Below are positions 8,039-15,733 of a stretch of DNA of 64,000 bases, piece by piece. Within the stretch, counting starts at the first letter, position 1; each line of letters starts with the position of its first letter. The stretch spans positions 1 to 64,000 of the forward strand of contig JAFTCJ010000026.1 in assembly GCA_017454765.1 (NCBI GenBank), read 5' to 3'. Position numbers and translations under genes: made by a program. Origin of the DNA: Erysipelotrichaceae bacterium (lineage in GTDB: Bacteria > Bacillota_I > Bacilli_A > Erysipelotrichales > Erysipelotrichaceae). The notes below the pieces were generated by a model. The model searched no databases, was not told where the DNA came from, and saw only the letters and a program-made list of their open reading frames with translations.

Positions 8039-9460
8039 ATGACAGATATAACGATAATCGGAGCAGGGATATGCGGTTCCCTTATCGCTCACAGACTGAG
8101 CAAAACTGATTTGCGGGTTTTGGTTCTGGAGAAGGAGAGTGATGTTGCGGAAGGTGCCACCGGAGCGAATTCGGCGATGGTGCATTCAGGTCATGATCCG
8201 AAACCCGGCACTTTGAAGTGCAGATACAACCTAAGAGGCAATGAACTTTATCCCGATCTGTGCAAGGAACTTCAGACAGCCTATGTACCGATCGGCGCTT
8301 TTGTCGCGGCCGGATCGCCTGAAGAAGAGACGGTTCTGGACAAGCTGATCGCCCAGTGCGAGGAACGCAGAGTTCCCTATGAAGTGCTGAGCGGCGAACA
8401 GGCCAGAGAACTTGAACCCAATCTTGCCGACCGCATCAGCAAGGTCCTTTCGCTTCCGTCGACCGGCATCGTCACACCTTTTGAAGTGACCATCGCCGCC
8501 ATGGAAGAGGCCATGCTCAACGGTGTGGAACTGAAACTCAACTATGAAGTGAAAAAGATCGAACGCAGGGATGATCACTTCCTCATCAATGATGAGATCG
8601 AAACGAAGCTGATCGTCAACTGTGCCGGTGCGCATTGCGATGATATCACGGAGATGCTCAGGGAAAGTCCTTATCACGTAGAAACAAGGAAGGGCGAGTA
8701 TTTCGTCCTGGATCATCTCAACGGCTCTTTCGTGAAACATGTGATCTATCCGGTACCCAGTGCCAAGGGCAAGGGCGTGCTGGCAGTTCCGACGGTCCAC
8801 GGCAACGTGATGCTGGGACCGAATTCCGATTTTGCCGCCAACAGGGATGATGATGCCACGGGCGACGGTCTTGACTTTGTCCGTTCTGAGATCAGCAGTA
8901 CGATGAAGAACATCCCGTTCAACAGGATGATCCATACGTTTGCGGGCTTGAGGCCGCATATCGATCTGAATGATTTCTATATCCGTGAGGATGAACAGAT
9001 CCCCGATTTCATCCATGTTGCCGGTATCGAATCTCCGGGACTCACGGGTGCTCCGGCGATCGCCGAAGATGTCTGTGACAATATCATCCTGCCGAAATTC
9101 GAATATCACAGGAAAGAGGATTACATACGCAGAAAAGCGTTTATCAATATGGAAAAGATGAGCGAAGAGCAGATCAATGAGCTCATCCGAAAGGATCCTT
9201 CTTTCGGAAGGATCGTCTGCCGCTGTGAGAAGATCTCAGAGGGACAGATCAGAGATGTGATCCGCAGGAAGTGCGGCGCAAGAACAATCAAGGGCGTCAA
9301 GATGAGATGCCGTCCGGGCATGGGCAGATGCCAGGGAGGCTTCTGTGAACCGGAAGTGCTTAAGATCCTGGCAGAAGAGCTGCATGAGGATGTCAGGGAC
9401 ATTGAACTGGACAGAAAAGGTTCCGCTGTTTTAATCAGCAATGCCAAGGAGGAACTGTGA
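8039..9460 (+). CDS. glpA: FAD-dependent glycerol-3-phosphate dehydrogenase (GlpA-like) with BFD iron-sulfur domain
   Basis: A 473-residue flavoprotein of the DAO family. The FAD-binding motif 'IIGAGICGSLIAHRL' is at the N-terminus. A C-terminal BFD-like [2Fe-2S] domain shows Cys394, Cys396, Cys431 and Cys436 ('VCRCEK', 'GRCQGGFC'). This is the architecture of anaerobic GlpA-type enzymes oxidising glycerol 3-phosphate to dihydroxyacetone phosphate. Its partners follow directly: a GlpB-like flavoprotein and a DUF1667 protein. The open frame extends far upstream, over the antisense HAD gene, but the FAD motif fixes the start here. The gene appears leaderless. Stop and next start share TGATG. 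Substrate is inferred from family and neighbours; L-2-hydroxyglutarate oxidase-like relatives exist. Confidence 0.82.
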   Translation: MTDITIIGAGICGSLIAHRLSKTDLRVLVLEKESDVAEGATGANSAMVHSGHDPKPGTLKCRYNLRGNELYPDLCKELQTAYVPIGAFVAAGSPEEETVLDKLIAQCEERRVPYEVLSGEQARELEPNLADRISKVLSLPSTGIVTPFEVTIAAMEEAMLNGVELKLNYEVKKIERRDDHFLINDEIETKLIVNCAGAHCDDITEMLRESPYHVETRKGEYFVLDHLNGSFVKHVIYPVPSAKGKGVLAVPTVHGNVMLGPNSDFAANRDDDATGDGLDFVRSEISSTMKNIPFNRMIHTFAGLRPHIDLNDFYIREDEQIPDFIHVAGIESPGLTGAPAIAEDVCDNIILPKFEYHRKEDYIRRKAFINMEKMSEEQINELIRKDPSFGRIVCRCEKISEGQIRDVIRRKCGARTIKGVKMRCRPGMGRCQGGFCEPEVLKILAEELHEDVRDIELDRKGSAVLISNAKEEL

Positions 9461-10695
9461 TGGAAAGACATCAGCTGGTCATTATAGGCGGCGGATCTGC
9501 CGGCATCGCAGCCGCCCTGGGTGCGTATGAAAACGGATTGAGAGATATCCTGGTCGTGGAACGGGAAAGCGAATACGGCGGCATCCTGCAGCAATGTATC
9601 CACAACGGTTTCGGACTGCATACGTTCAATGAAGAGCTTTCCGGTCCGGCCTATGCGGAGAAATATTTTGATCTGATCAGGGACAACGACTGCATTCATT
9701 TCGTCTATGATACGGCAGTCACAAAGATCAAAGATAAGACACTGACCCTTCAAAGCAAAGAGGGTTTAAGGCATGTGGAAGCCGATGCGATCATCCTGTC
9801 GACCGGATGCCGGGAGAGACCTGCCGGTGCCATCGGCATGAAAGGCAACCGCTGTGAGGGCGTCTATACGGCCGGTACGGCACAGAAATATCTCAACAAG
9901 GAAGGCTATCTTGTGGGCAGGAGAGTCTTCATCCTCGGTTCCGGAGACATCGGTCTGATCATGGCCAGAAGGATGACGTTAGAAGGTGCCAAGGTCATCG
10001 GTGTCGCCGAGCTGCAGCCTTATTCCAACGGTCTGGCCAGAAACATCAAACAGTGTCTGGAGGACTTCGATATCCCGCTTTACTTGTCCCATACCGTTGA
10101 AGCGGTGCACGGCTCATCCAGACTGGAATCGATCACCCTGATCGAAGTGGATGAGAAACTGAAAAAGATCCCGGGCAGCGAACAGGAGATCCCCTGTGAC
10201 TGTCTGCTTCTGTCTGTCGGTCTCATTCCGGAAAATACCCTGATCGAGGATCTGGGCGTGAAACTGGATCCGCGTACCAGAGGGGCTGTCGTGGATGATC
10301 GATATATGAGTTCCGCTGAAGGCATCTTTGCCTGCGGCAATGCCTTACATGTCCACGACCTGGTCGACTATGTTTCGATCGAGGGAAAAAAAGCCGGAAT
10401 GGCGGCTGCCGATTATGTCAACGGCATAAGACCTGAAGGAGAAGCGATACGGAATGTCGTTTCCGGCGGCGTCTCCTACATGGTCCCGCAGTCTTTCCAC
10501 AAAGGAAGGGATCTGGAATTCATGTTCCGGGTCAACAGGGTATTCAAGGACTGCTTCATCCATGTCTACGGCAAGGGCCTGGATAAGAAGATCAGAAAGA
10601 CGGGCATCGTACCCAGCGAGATGCAGAAGGTCCTGTTAAAGAAAGATGAGATCGAATCACTTGAAGGTGAACTGAACTGGGAGGTAGTCGAATGA
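9460..10695 (+). CDS. FAD/NAD(P)-binding oxidoreductase, GlpB-like partner
   Basis: A 411-residue two-dinucleotide-fold flavoprotein: FAD motif 'IIGGGSAGIAAAL' at the N-terminus, 'STGCRERP' in the middle, a second Rossmann motif 'ILGSGDIGLIMARR' and a C-terminal FAD motif 'GIFACGNALHVHDLVD'. In Bacillota such proteins lie between GlpA-like and DUF1667 genes, and the three are thought to form an anaerobic glycerol-3-phosphate dehydrogenase passing electrons to NAD or another acceptor. AAGGAGG lies seven bases before the ATG at 9460; a GTG three bases earlier is possible but less likely. The gene overlaps its neighbours on both sides. Confidence 0.8.
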   Translation: MERHQLVIIGGGSAGIAAALGAYENGLRDILVVERESEYGGILQQCIHNGFGLHTFNEELSGPAYAEKYFDLIRDNDCIHFVYDTAVTKIKDKTLTLQSKEGLRHVEADAIILSTGCRERPAGAIGMKGNRCEGVYTAGTAQKYLNKEGYLVGRRVFILGSGDIGLIMARRMTLEGAKVIGVAELQPYSNGLARNIKQCLEDFDIPLYLSHTVEAVHGSSRLESITLIEVDEKLKKIPGSEQEIPCDCLLLSVGLIPENTLIEDLGVKLDPRTRGAVVDDRYMSSAEGIFACGNALHVHDLVDYVSIEGKKAGMAAADYVNGIRPEGEAIRNVVSGGVSYMVPQSFHKGRDLEFMFRVNRVFKDCFIHVYGKGLDKKIRKTGIVPSEMQKVLLKKDEIESLEGELNWEVVE

Positions 10696-11042
10696 AACTG
10701 ATATGTATCAACTGCCCGCGGGGCTGTCATCTGGAAGTTGAGAATATCAACGGTGAGGTCAGTGTCAGCGGCAACTTCTGCCCCAGAGGCAAGACGTATG
10801 CCGAAAGCGAGATGCTCAATCCTTTGAGAACACTGACGACGACGCTTCCGATCGTTTCAAAGAAATACCGCCGTCTGCCGGTCATGACATCTGAGCCGAT
10901 CCCCAAAGGCAAGGTCATGGATGCCATGAAGGCGCTGAAGGATGTTTCTGTTGAAGCGCCTGTGAAAATGGGCGATGTCATCGTCAAAGGCATCATCGGA
11001 CTGGATGCCGACATCATCGCCTCCAAAACCATAGAAGAATGA
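10692..11042 (+). CDS. DUF1667 domain protein
   Basis: A 116-residue protein with Cys5, Cys8, Cys12 ('CINCPRGC') and Cys30 ('NFCPRGK'), a pattern like the iron-sulfur N-terminus of molybdopterin oxidoreductases and typical of DUF1667. It probably holds an iron-sulfur cluster and serves as the small electron-transfer subunit with the two flavoproteins upstream, a gene trio seen widely in anaerobic Bacillota. Start overlaps the preceding stop by four bases; its own stop overlaps the lipoprotein start. Confidence 0.82.
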   Translation: MKLICINCPRGCHLEVENINGEVSVSGNFCPRGKTYAESEMLNPLRTLTTTLPIVSKKYRRLPVMTSEPIPKGKVMDAMKALKDVSVEAPVKMGDVIVKGIIGLDADIIASKTIEE

Positions 11043-11572
11043 AAAAACCGTTTTTGTTATTACTGATAGCGACATTGCTGAGCGGCTGTATGCTCGTGAA
11101 GCCCGAAAGAGAAGATTTCTATATCTTTTCTTTTGATGATTTCACGATCGCTCCCGGTTATGATGACGTGGAATTCATGCGTCTGGTCTTTGATCTGGAT
11201 CTGCCGGATCAGCTGGCTGCAAAAGAAAAGCTGAGTGAACGGGAGGTCTTTTTCTGGGACCGCTATTTCGCTGAAGTCGATATCGAAAATAACAAAGACG
11301 AAGAAACTGATATCTCCGAAGCTGTCATTACCAGATTTGTTTATTATCTGAGCAATTATCCGGCTTCGGTTTATAAAATCAATGATATCGAATTATGTGA
11401 CAGTGTGAAGCAAAACTGTGAGATGTTTAGCGGGGAGTATATCGAACGCAACGGATACGCCTGTGCCTTCGGCCAGAAGAGTGCAGGACGCAATCAGACC
11501 GTCATCCTCTACGGCGATATCTTCGGAATCGATCAGGACAAACTGGACCATGTCGAAATCACTGTTGAATGA
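11039..11572 (+). CDS. Lipoprotein of unknown function
   Basis: A 177-residue protein starting with a classical lipoprotein signal: Lys-Lys, hydrophobic core, then lipobox LSGC at about 14-17. The mature part is acidic, alpha/beta, with no motif I recognise. Two later cysteines (in 'ELCDSVKQNCEMF') could form a disulfide. It overlaps the DUF1667 gene by four bases and the glycerate kinase start by 23 bases, so it belongs to this operon, yet nothing in the sequence links it to glycerol or glycerate metabolism. Confidence 0.6.
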   Translation: MKKPFLLLLIATLLSGCMLVKPEREDFYIFSFDDFTIAPGYDDVEFMRLVFDLDLPDQLAAKEKLSEREVFFWDRYFAEVDIENNKDEETDISEAVITRFVYYLSNYPASVYKINDIELCDSVKQNCEMFSGEYIERNGYACAFGQKSAGRNQTVILYGDIFGIDQDKLDHVEITVE

Positions 11573-12800
11573 TGCGAAGACGATCTGTCTGAGTGCGATC
11601 GCATCCTGCCTTCCCGAAGAAGGGGTGAAGAAAGCACTGACGGATCTCAATATCGGAAAAGAGGTATATCTTGTCTCTGTCGGCAAGGCGGCTTTTTCGA
11701 TGGCCAAAGCGGCCAGCGAAGTCCTGAAGATCAAGGAAGGCATCCTTATCAGCAAGTACGGACACATCCCTTACGATCTCGAGCATATCGAAAGCTGCGA
11801 GGCCGGCCATCCGGTACCGGATGAAAACAGCATTGCCGCAACGGAGAAGGCGATAAGGATGTGTTCTTCCCTGAAGGAAGATGACATTGTCGTATTCCTT
11901 TTATCAGGAGGGGCCAGCGCTCTGTTTGAAAGTCCGCTCATCGATCTTCAAGAGCTGCAGGAGATCAACGAAGAGATGCTGAAGAAGGGTTTGAGCATCT
12001 TTGAGATCAACACGATACGAAAGAAACTCTCCAAGGTAAAGGGAGGAAGGTTTGCGGATCTGTGCAAGCCGGCAAAGGTCTATTCGATCATCCTTTCCGA
12101 TGTTTTGTCCGACCGTCTGGATACGATCGGCTCGGGTCCCACGGTAAAGGATGAAAGCGATCCAAATGAAGCGCTGAAGCTGATCGACCGCTATGGGATT
12201 CATATCAGTGAAAAGTGCCGGAAACTGATCGGCGAGAGCAAAAGCGGAGAAGCCGATAATGCAAGCAATATCGTCATCGGTTCTGTCAGGATATTATGTC
12301 AGAGTGCAGTGAAGGAAGCAGAGAAGCTGGGATACAGGGCCATCCTGATCGACGATCATATCGACATCGAAGCCAGGAAAGCTGGTGATCTGCTGTATGA
12401 GGAGATATTGAAGTGTCAGGGTTCTGATGAGGATATCGCCCTGATCATGGGCGGAGAGACGATTGTCCATGTGAAAGGAAAAGGAAAGGGCGGCAGGAAT
12501 CAGGAACTGGTCTTTTCCCAGATCGGGAATCTCAAGGGCATGGACAATGCGCTGATCATGTCTCTTGGTTCTGACGGGACTGACGGTCCCACTGATGCGG
12601 CAGGAGGATATGTCGACGGCTCCTCCTATGAAAAACTGAAAGACCAGAGTCTTGACTGGATTGAGATCCTGGATGACAACAACTGTTATTACGGTTTGAA
12701 GATGATCGATTCTCTGATCATCACCGGTCCAACCGGTACCAATGTGAATGATATTACGATCGCTCTGATCGAAAGATGGAAGGAGGAAGTTCATGCGTAA
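11550..12800 (+). CDS. Glycerate 2-kinase (MOFRL family)
   Basis: A 416-residue protein of the GckA/TtuD/MOFRL glycerate kinase family, which phosphorylates D-glycerate to 2-phosphoglycerate with ATP. Family marks are 'VSVGKAAFSMAKAA', 'GHPVPDENS', 'LLSGGASALFE', the substrate-binding 'INTIRKKLSKVKGGR', and 'MGGETIVHVKGKGKGGRNQE' with 'SLGSDGTDGPTDAAGG' in the C-terminal MOFRL domain. The open frame begins at 11418, but family length and N-terminal homology place the start at ATG 11550, inside the upstream lipoprotein gene. With the GlpA-like genes it could feed three-carbon compounds into glycolysis. Confidence 0.85.
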   Translation: MSKSLLNDAKTICLSAIASCLPEEGVKKALTDLNIGKEVYLVSVGKAAFSMAKAASEVLKIKEGILISKYGHIPYDLEHIESCEAGHPVPDENSIAATEKAIRMCSSLKEDDIVVFLLSGGASALFESPLIDLQELQEINEEMLKKGLSIFEINTIRKKLSKVKGGRFADLCKPAKVYSIILSDVLSDRLDTIGSGPTVKDESDPNEALKLIDRYGIHISEKCRKLIGESKSGEADNASNIVIGSVRILCQSAVKEAEKLGYRAILIDDHIDIEARKAGDLLYEEILKCQGSDEDIALIMGGETIVHVKGKGKGGRNQELVFSQIGNLKGMDNALIMSLGSDGTDGPTDAAGGYVDGSSYEKLKDQSLDWIEILDDNNCYYGLKMIDSLIITGPTGTNVNDITIALIERWKEEVHA

Positions 12801-14382
12801 ATTCATCAATGTATTGCTTTGTCTGTCAATGGTTCTGCTTCTGTTCGGATGCAGTACAAGCCAAAGCGAAGCACCGGTGCAGAAAGAAGAAAACAAGACC
12901 GCCGAAGGTCCGGCATCATTCTATGAAACACTGGTCAGTGACTATGGCTATATCGATATGTACAACAACCTTTCTGCCAGAAAGGCTTACACGAAGTACA
13001 GGGAATTTGCTTCCCGTTATCTGCAGAATGCCGCTTCGGTGAATGAGAATGAGATCATGTCGCCTCTATCTCTTTATTATGTCCTGGCGATCCTGAGCAA
13101 CGGTGCTTCAGGCAATACCAGAGCGCAGATCGAAAATGCGCTGGGCATGTGCACGGAAGATCTCAATGCTTTCTTGAGAGATGTGAATCAGATCGATCTG
13201 GGCGGATATGAAAAGATGTATTCGATGAGCAATACGCTGTGGTTCAACACAGCCAAAGGCCTGTCTTTGAAGCAGGACTTTGTCGATACGATCAACGAAT
13301 ACTACGGAAGCGGTGCTGAAGAATATGATTTCGGGGATGCTTCAGGCCTTGTTCAGAAAGCCAATGACTGGGCAAAACAGAATACCGACGGCAGTATCGA
13401 TCACATCCTGGATGACAACGATGTGGATGATTCCACGATGTTCCTTTTGCTCAATGCCCTGGCTGCAGGTTCTAAGTGGGCTTATCAGTTCGACAGTGCC
13501 GATACGTTCTATCAGGAATTCAACTGTTATGACAGACAGGTGAATGTGACAGAGATGATGCATCAGGAATTCGGCGGTTACTGGCATCTGGATAACTGCG
13601 AGGGTTTTGAGAAATATCTGGACTGCGGTCTGACGTTTGTGGCGATGCTTCCAAACGGAAATACCGATATCTATGATTTTGTCAGTTCTTTAAACGGAGA
13701 TACGCTCAAGGATTTCTTTGAGTCTTATACGGAATGGGACAACGAGACAAATGATGACAAGGGCTGCAGTGCCGACTATCACATCACTAAACTGGCTTTC
13801 CCGAAGTTCAAATACGAGAAGGAATATGAGCTCAGGACAGCCCTGTCCAGAATGGGGCTGGAGGATATCTTCAATTATCAGACGGCCGATTTCTCTGCAA
13901 TGGCACAGGGCGATGAATCACTGATCTCGCTGCTGGAACTCAAAGAAGTCAAACAGAAGTGTTCGATCGAAGTCAACGAGGAGAAAGTGGAGGCCGCAGC
14001 TGTCACGGCAGCGATCGGCGGACTGGGAGCCGGCGGATGCGATGTCCGTGATTACATCTATCATGAGATCACGTTTGACAGACCCTTCGTATTCTTCATC
14101 GTTGAAAACGGAAGGGATCTGACGATGCCGTTATTCATGGGCATCGTGACCAAACTGGGCGAACCGGTCGAAAAGGCGATGCTGATCGAGAACATCACCG
14201 GCAAGATCAATATCCGTTCGATGCCTTCCACCAAGGGAGAGAAACTGGGCAGCTTTGCCAAGGGCGAGACTTACTACTGCCTTGAGAAGCAGGAAAACGA
14301 AGGCTACACCTGGTATCGGATCGGAGAAAACAGATGGGTCGCCGACAAGAACGGAGAGTGGATCAAGGAGATCGCTCACTGA
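12793..14382 (+). CDS. Serpin lipoprotein with C-terminal SH3-like domain
   Basis: A 529-residue surface lipoprotein: signal with lipobox LFGC at about 17-20, then a serpin fold. The breach and shutter regions are visible as 'EIMSPLSLYYVLAILSNGA' and 'NTLWF'. The hinge 'NEEKVEAAAVTAA' near 395-407 matches the EEGTEAAAAT consensus required for an inhibitory serpin, followed by a Gly-rich reactive loop ('IGGLGAGGC') and the closing 'FDRPFVFFIVE'. About 469-528 is an SH3-like domain ('INIRSMPSTKGEKLG' ... 'RWVADKNGEWI'). Serpins trap serine or cysteine proteases; the small-residue loop suggests an elastase-like or subtilisin-like target. It is the last gene of the operon and is followed by a strong terminator. 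Confidence 0.87.
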   Translation: MRKFINVLLCLSMVLLLFGCSTSQSEAPVQKEENKTAEGPASFYETLVSDYGYIDMYNNLSARKAYTKYREFASRYLQNAASVNENEIMSPLSLYYVLAILSNGASGNTRAQIENALGMCTEDLNAFLRDVNQIDLGGYEKMYSMSNTLWFNTAKGLSLKQDFVDTINEYYGSGAEEYDFGDASGLVQKANDWAKQNTDGSIDHILDDNDVDDSTMFLLLNALAAGSKWAYQFDSADTFYQEFNCYDRQVNVTEMMHQEFGGYWHLDNCEGFEKYLDCGLTFVAMLPNGNTDIYDFVSSLNGDTLKDFFESYTEWDNETNDDKGCSADYHITKLAFPKFKYEKEYELRTALSRMGLEDIFNYQTADFSAMAQGDESLISLLELKEVKQKCSIEVNEEKVEAAAVTAAIGGLGAGGCDVRDYIYHEITFDRPFVFFIVENGRDLTMPLFMGIVTKLGEPVEKAMLIENITGKINIRSMPSTKGEKLGSFAKGETYYCLEKQENEGYTWYRIGENRWVADKNGEWIKEIAH

Positions 14383-14406
14383 TCTTCAGAAAAAGAAGGA
14401 AGAGAG

Positions 14407-14433
14407 AAGCAGACAGAAATGTCTGCTTTTTGT
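14407..14433 (+). terminator. Intrinsic terminator after the serpin gene
   Basis: AAGCAGAC and GTCTGCTT form an eight-bp stem over a six-base loop, followed by a T-rich run. The next promoter's -35 box begins immediately after. Confidence 0.8.
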
Positions 14434-14462
14434 TTGACATATCATAATACAGATAATACAAT
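14434..14462 (+). promoter_or_regulatory. Promoter of the GntR-ABC operon
   Basis: TTGACA (14434-14439), a 17-base spacer, and TACAAT (14457-14462): a near-consensus housekeeping sigma promoter. The spacer, -10 and initial transcribed region lie inside four tandem 9-bp repeats. Confidence 0.8.
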
Positions 14463-14479
14463 TAATACAGTTAATACAG
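14444..14479 (+). repeat. Four tandem 9-bp repeats, probable operator
   Basis: Four head-to-tail copies of WTAATACAR: ATAATACAG, ATAATACAA, TTAATACAG, TTAATACAG, with no gap. They cover the -10 box and start region of the operon that encodes a GntR/YtrA-type repressor, so autoregulation is likely. Tandem rather than simple palindromic arrangement is unusual for this family, although the unit TTAATACAGTTAA has partial dyad character. Confidence 0.7.
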
Positions 14480-14492
14480 ATTGGAGGTAAAG

Positions 14493-14855
14493 ATGTTCCT
14501 TATAAATCTGCAGGGGAAAGAATCGATCTATGAACAGATCCGCTCACAGATCGAGAAATTCATCGTTACGGGGATCCTGAAACCCGATGACAGACTGCCT
14601 TCGGTCAGGACACTGGCCCAGGAGCTGGGAATCAATCCCAATACCGTCATGAAGGCTTATCAGGAACTGGAGAAAAACGGCTATATCTACACGCTGAACA
14701 AGAAGGGTGTCTTTGTTGCGGGAAGAAGCGAGAATATGGATGAAAAGACCCGCAGGGATGCCCTGCATATGCTGAAGGCTCTGAAGGATGAGGGTTTTTC
14801 AAAAGAAGAACTGAGTGAACTTCTGAGTGAAGTCTACAAGGAGGAATTATGCTGA
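14493..14855 (+). CDS. GntR-family (YtrA-type) transcriptional regulator
   Basis: A 120-residue regulator with a winged helix-turn-helix ('KESIYEQIRSQIEKFIVTG' opening, then 'LPSVRTLAQELGINPNTVMK' with its recognition helix, and the wing 'YIYTLNKKGVFV'). Only a short helical dimerisation tail follows, as in the YtrA subgroup, which represses linked ABC transporter genes and often responds to cell-envelope stress. GGAGGT lies five bases before the ATG; a TTG at 14481 is less likely because it would overlap that site. The stop overlaps the ABC ATPase start. Tandem repeats at its promoter are the probable binding site. Confidence 0.87.
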   Translation: MFLINLQGKESIYEQIRSQIEKFIVTGILKPDDRLPSVRTLAQELGINPNTVMKAYQELEKNGYIYTLNKKGVFVAGRSENMDEKTRRDALHMLKALKDEGFSKEELSELLSEVYKEELC

Positions 14856-15733
14856 AGATCAACAACGTATATAAAGGATTCGCAGAAAAGAGAGTACTGA
14901 ATGACCTCAGTCTGGAGATCAGTGAAAGTTCGATCTTCGGACTGGTCGGTGTCAACGGTGCCGGCAAATCCACATTGTTAAGATGCATTGCGGGTATTTA
15001 CCGCTGTGATGCGGGGAATGTGGAATTCAACGGTGAGGACACTTATCTGAACGAACAGATCAGAAAGGATATCTTCTTTGTGAATGACGATCCGTATTTT
15101 CCGCTGGCTGCCAATATCAAGTCACTGAAGGAATTCTATGCTTCCTACTATCCAATCGATGAAGAAGCTTACTACAAGGCATTGAAGATGTTCGACCTGG
15201 ATGAAAACAAGCAGATCTCTTCTTTCTCCAAGGGAATGAAGAGACAGACTCTGTTGCTGTTTGCCCTGGCGATCAGGCCGAAACTCTTATTGCTGGATGA
15301 GGCGTTTGACGGACTGGATCCAATCGTCAGGTACCATCTCAAGCGCAGTCTCTATGAATTCATCGAGGACAATGATGCGATCGTCATCATTTCTTCACAC
15401 AACCTCAAGGAGCTGGAGGATATCTGTGATTCCTACGGCATCCTGGAAAAAGGCAGGATCTCCACTTATGGCGATCTGCTGGAATCCAAGGCCAACATCA
15501 ACAAGTATCAGCTGGCATTCAAAGGAAAGATCGACGAATCATTCTTTGATCAGTTCGATCTGCTGCATCAGTCGAAAGAGGGTTCCGTCTATACCCTGGT
15601 CATCAAGGGAGACAGGGATGAGATAGTCAAGAAGCTGAATGAGCTTCAGCCGCTGATCCTGGATACGCTGGCAGTCAATTTTGAAGAGCTGTTCATCTAT
15701 GAACACGAAGGAGGCAGACAGGATGTTCTCTAA
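14849..15733 (+). CDS. ABC transporter ATP-binding protein
   Basis: A 294-residue ATPase: Walker A 'GVNGAGKST' at 34-42, signature 'SFSKGMKRQ', Walker B 'LLLLDEAFDGLDP', and the switch His in 'IISSHNLKELED'. The signature has Lys in place of the second Gly of SGGQ (S-K-G), as seen in YtrB/CcmA-type exporters. The C-terminal extension (about 215-294) is typical of ABC-2-type systems. It pairs with the membrane protein encoded next and is repressed, by inference, by the YtrA-type regulator upstream. Its end overlaps the start of the permease gene. Confidence 0.87.
   Translation: MLKINNVYKGFAEKRVLNDLSLEISESSIFGLVGVNGAGKSTLLRCIAGIYRCDAGNVEFNGEDTYLNEQIRKDIFFVNDDPYFPLAANIKSLKEFYASYYPIDEEAYYKALKMFDLDENKQISSFSKGMKRQTLLLFALAIRPKLLLLDEAFDGLDPIVRYHLKRSLYEFIEDNDAIVIISSHNLKELEDICDSYGILEKGRISTYGDLLESKANINKYQLAFKGKIDESFFDQFDLLHQSKEGSVYTLVIKGDRDEIVKKLNELQPLILDTLAVNFEELFIYEHEGGRQDVL

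Noticed and set aside
8231-9109. Open frame of 292 codons antisense to the GlpA-like gene
   Set aside because: No domain or ribosome site; a shadow of the strongly supported plus-strand flavoprotein.
11418-11549. N-terminal extension of the glycerate kinase frame
   Set aside because: Lies inside the lipoprotein gene and has no similarity to the family, which begins at 11550.
14444-14479. Short direct repeats as a CRISPR array
   Set aside because: Nine-base units without spacers, lying on a promoter; no cas genes.
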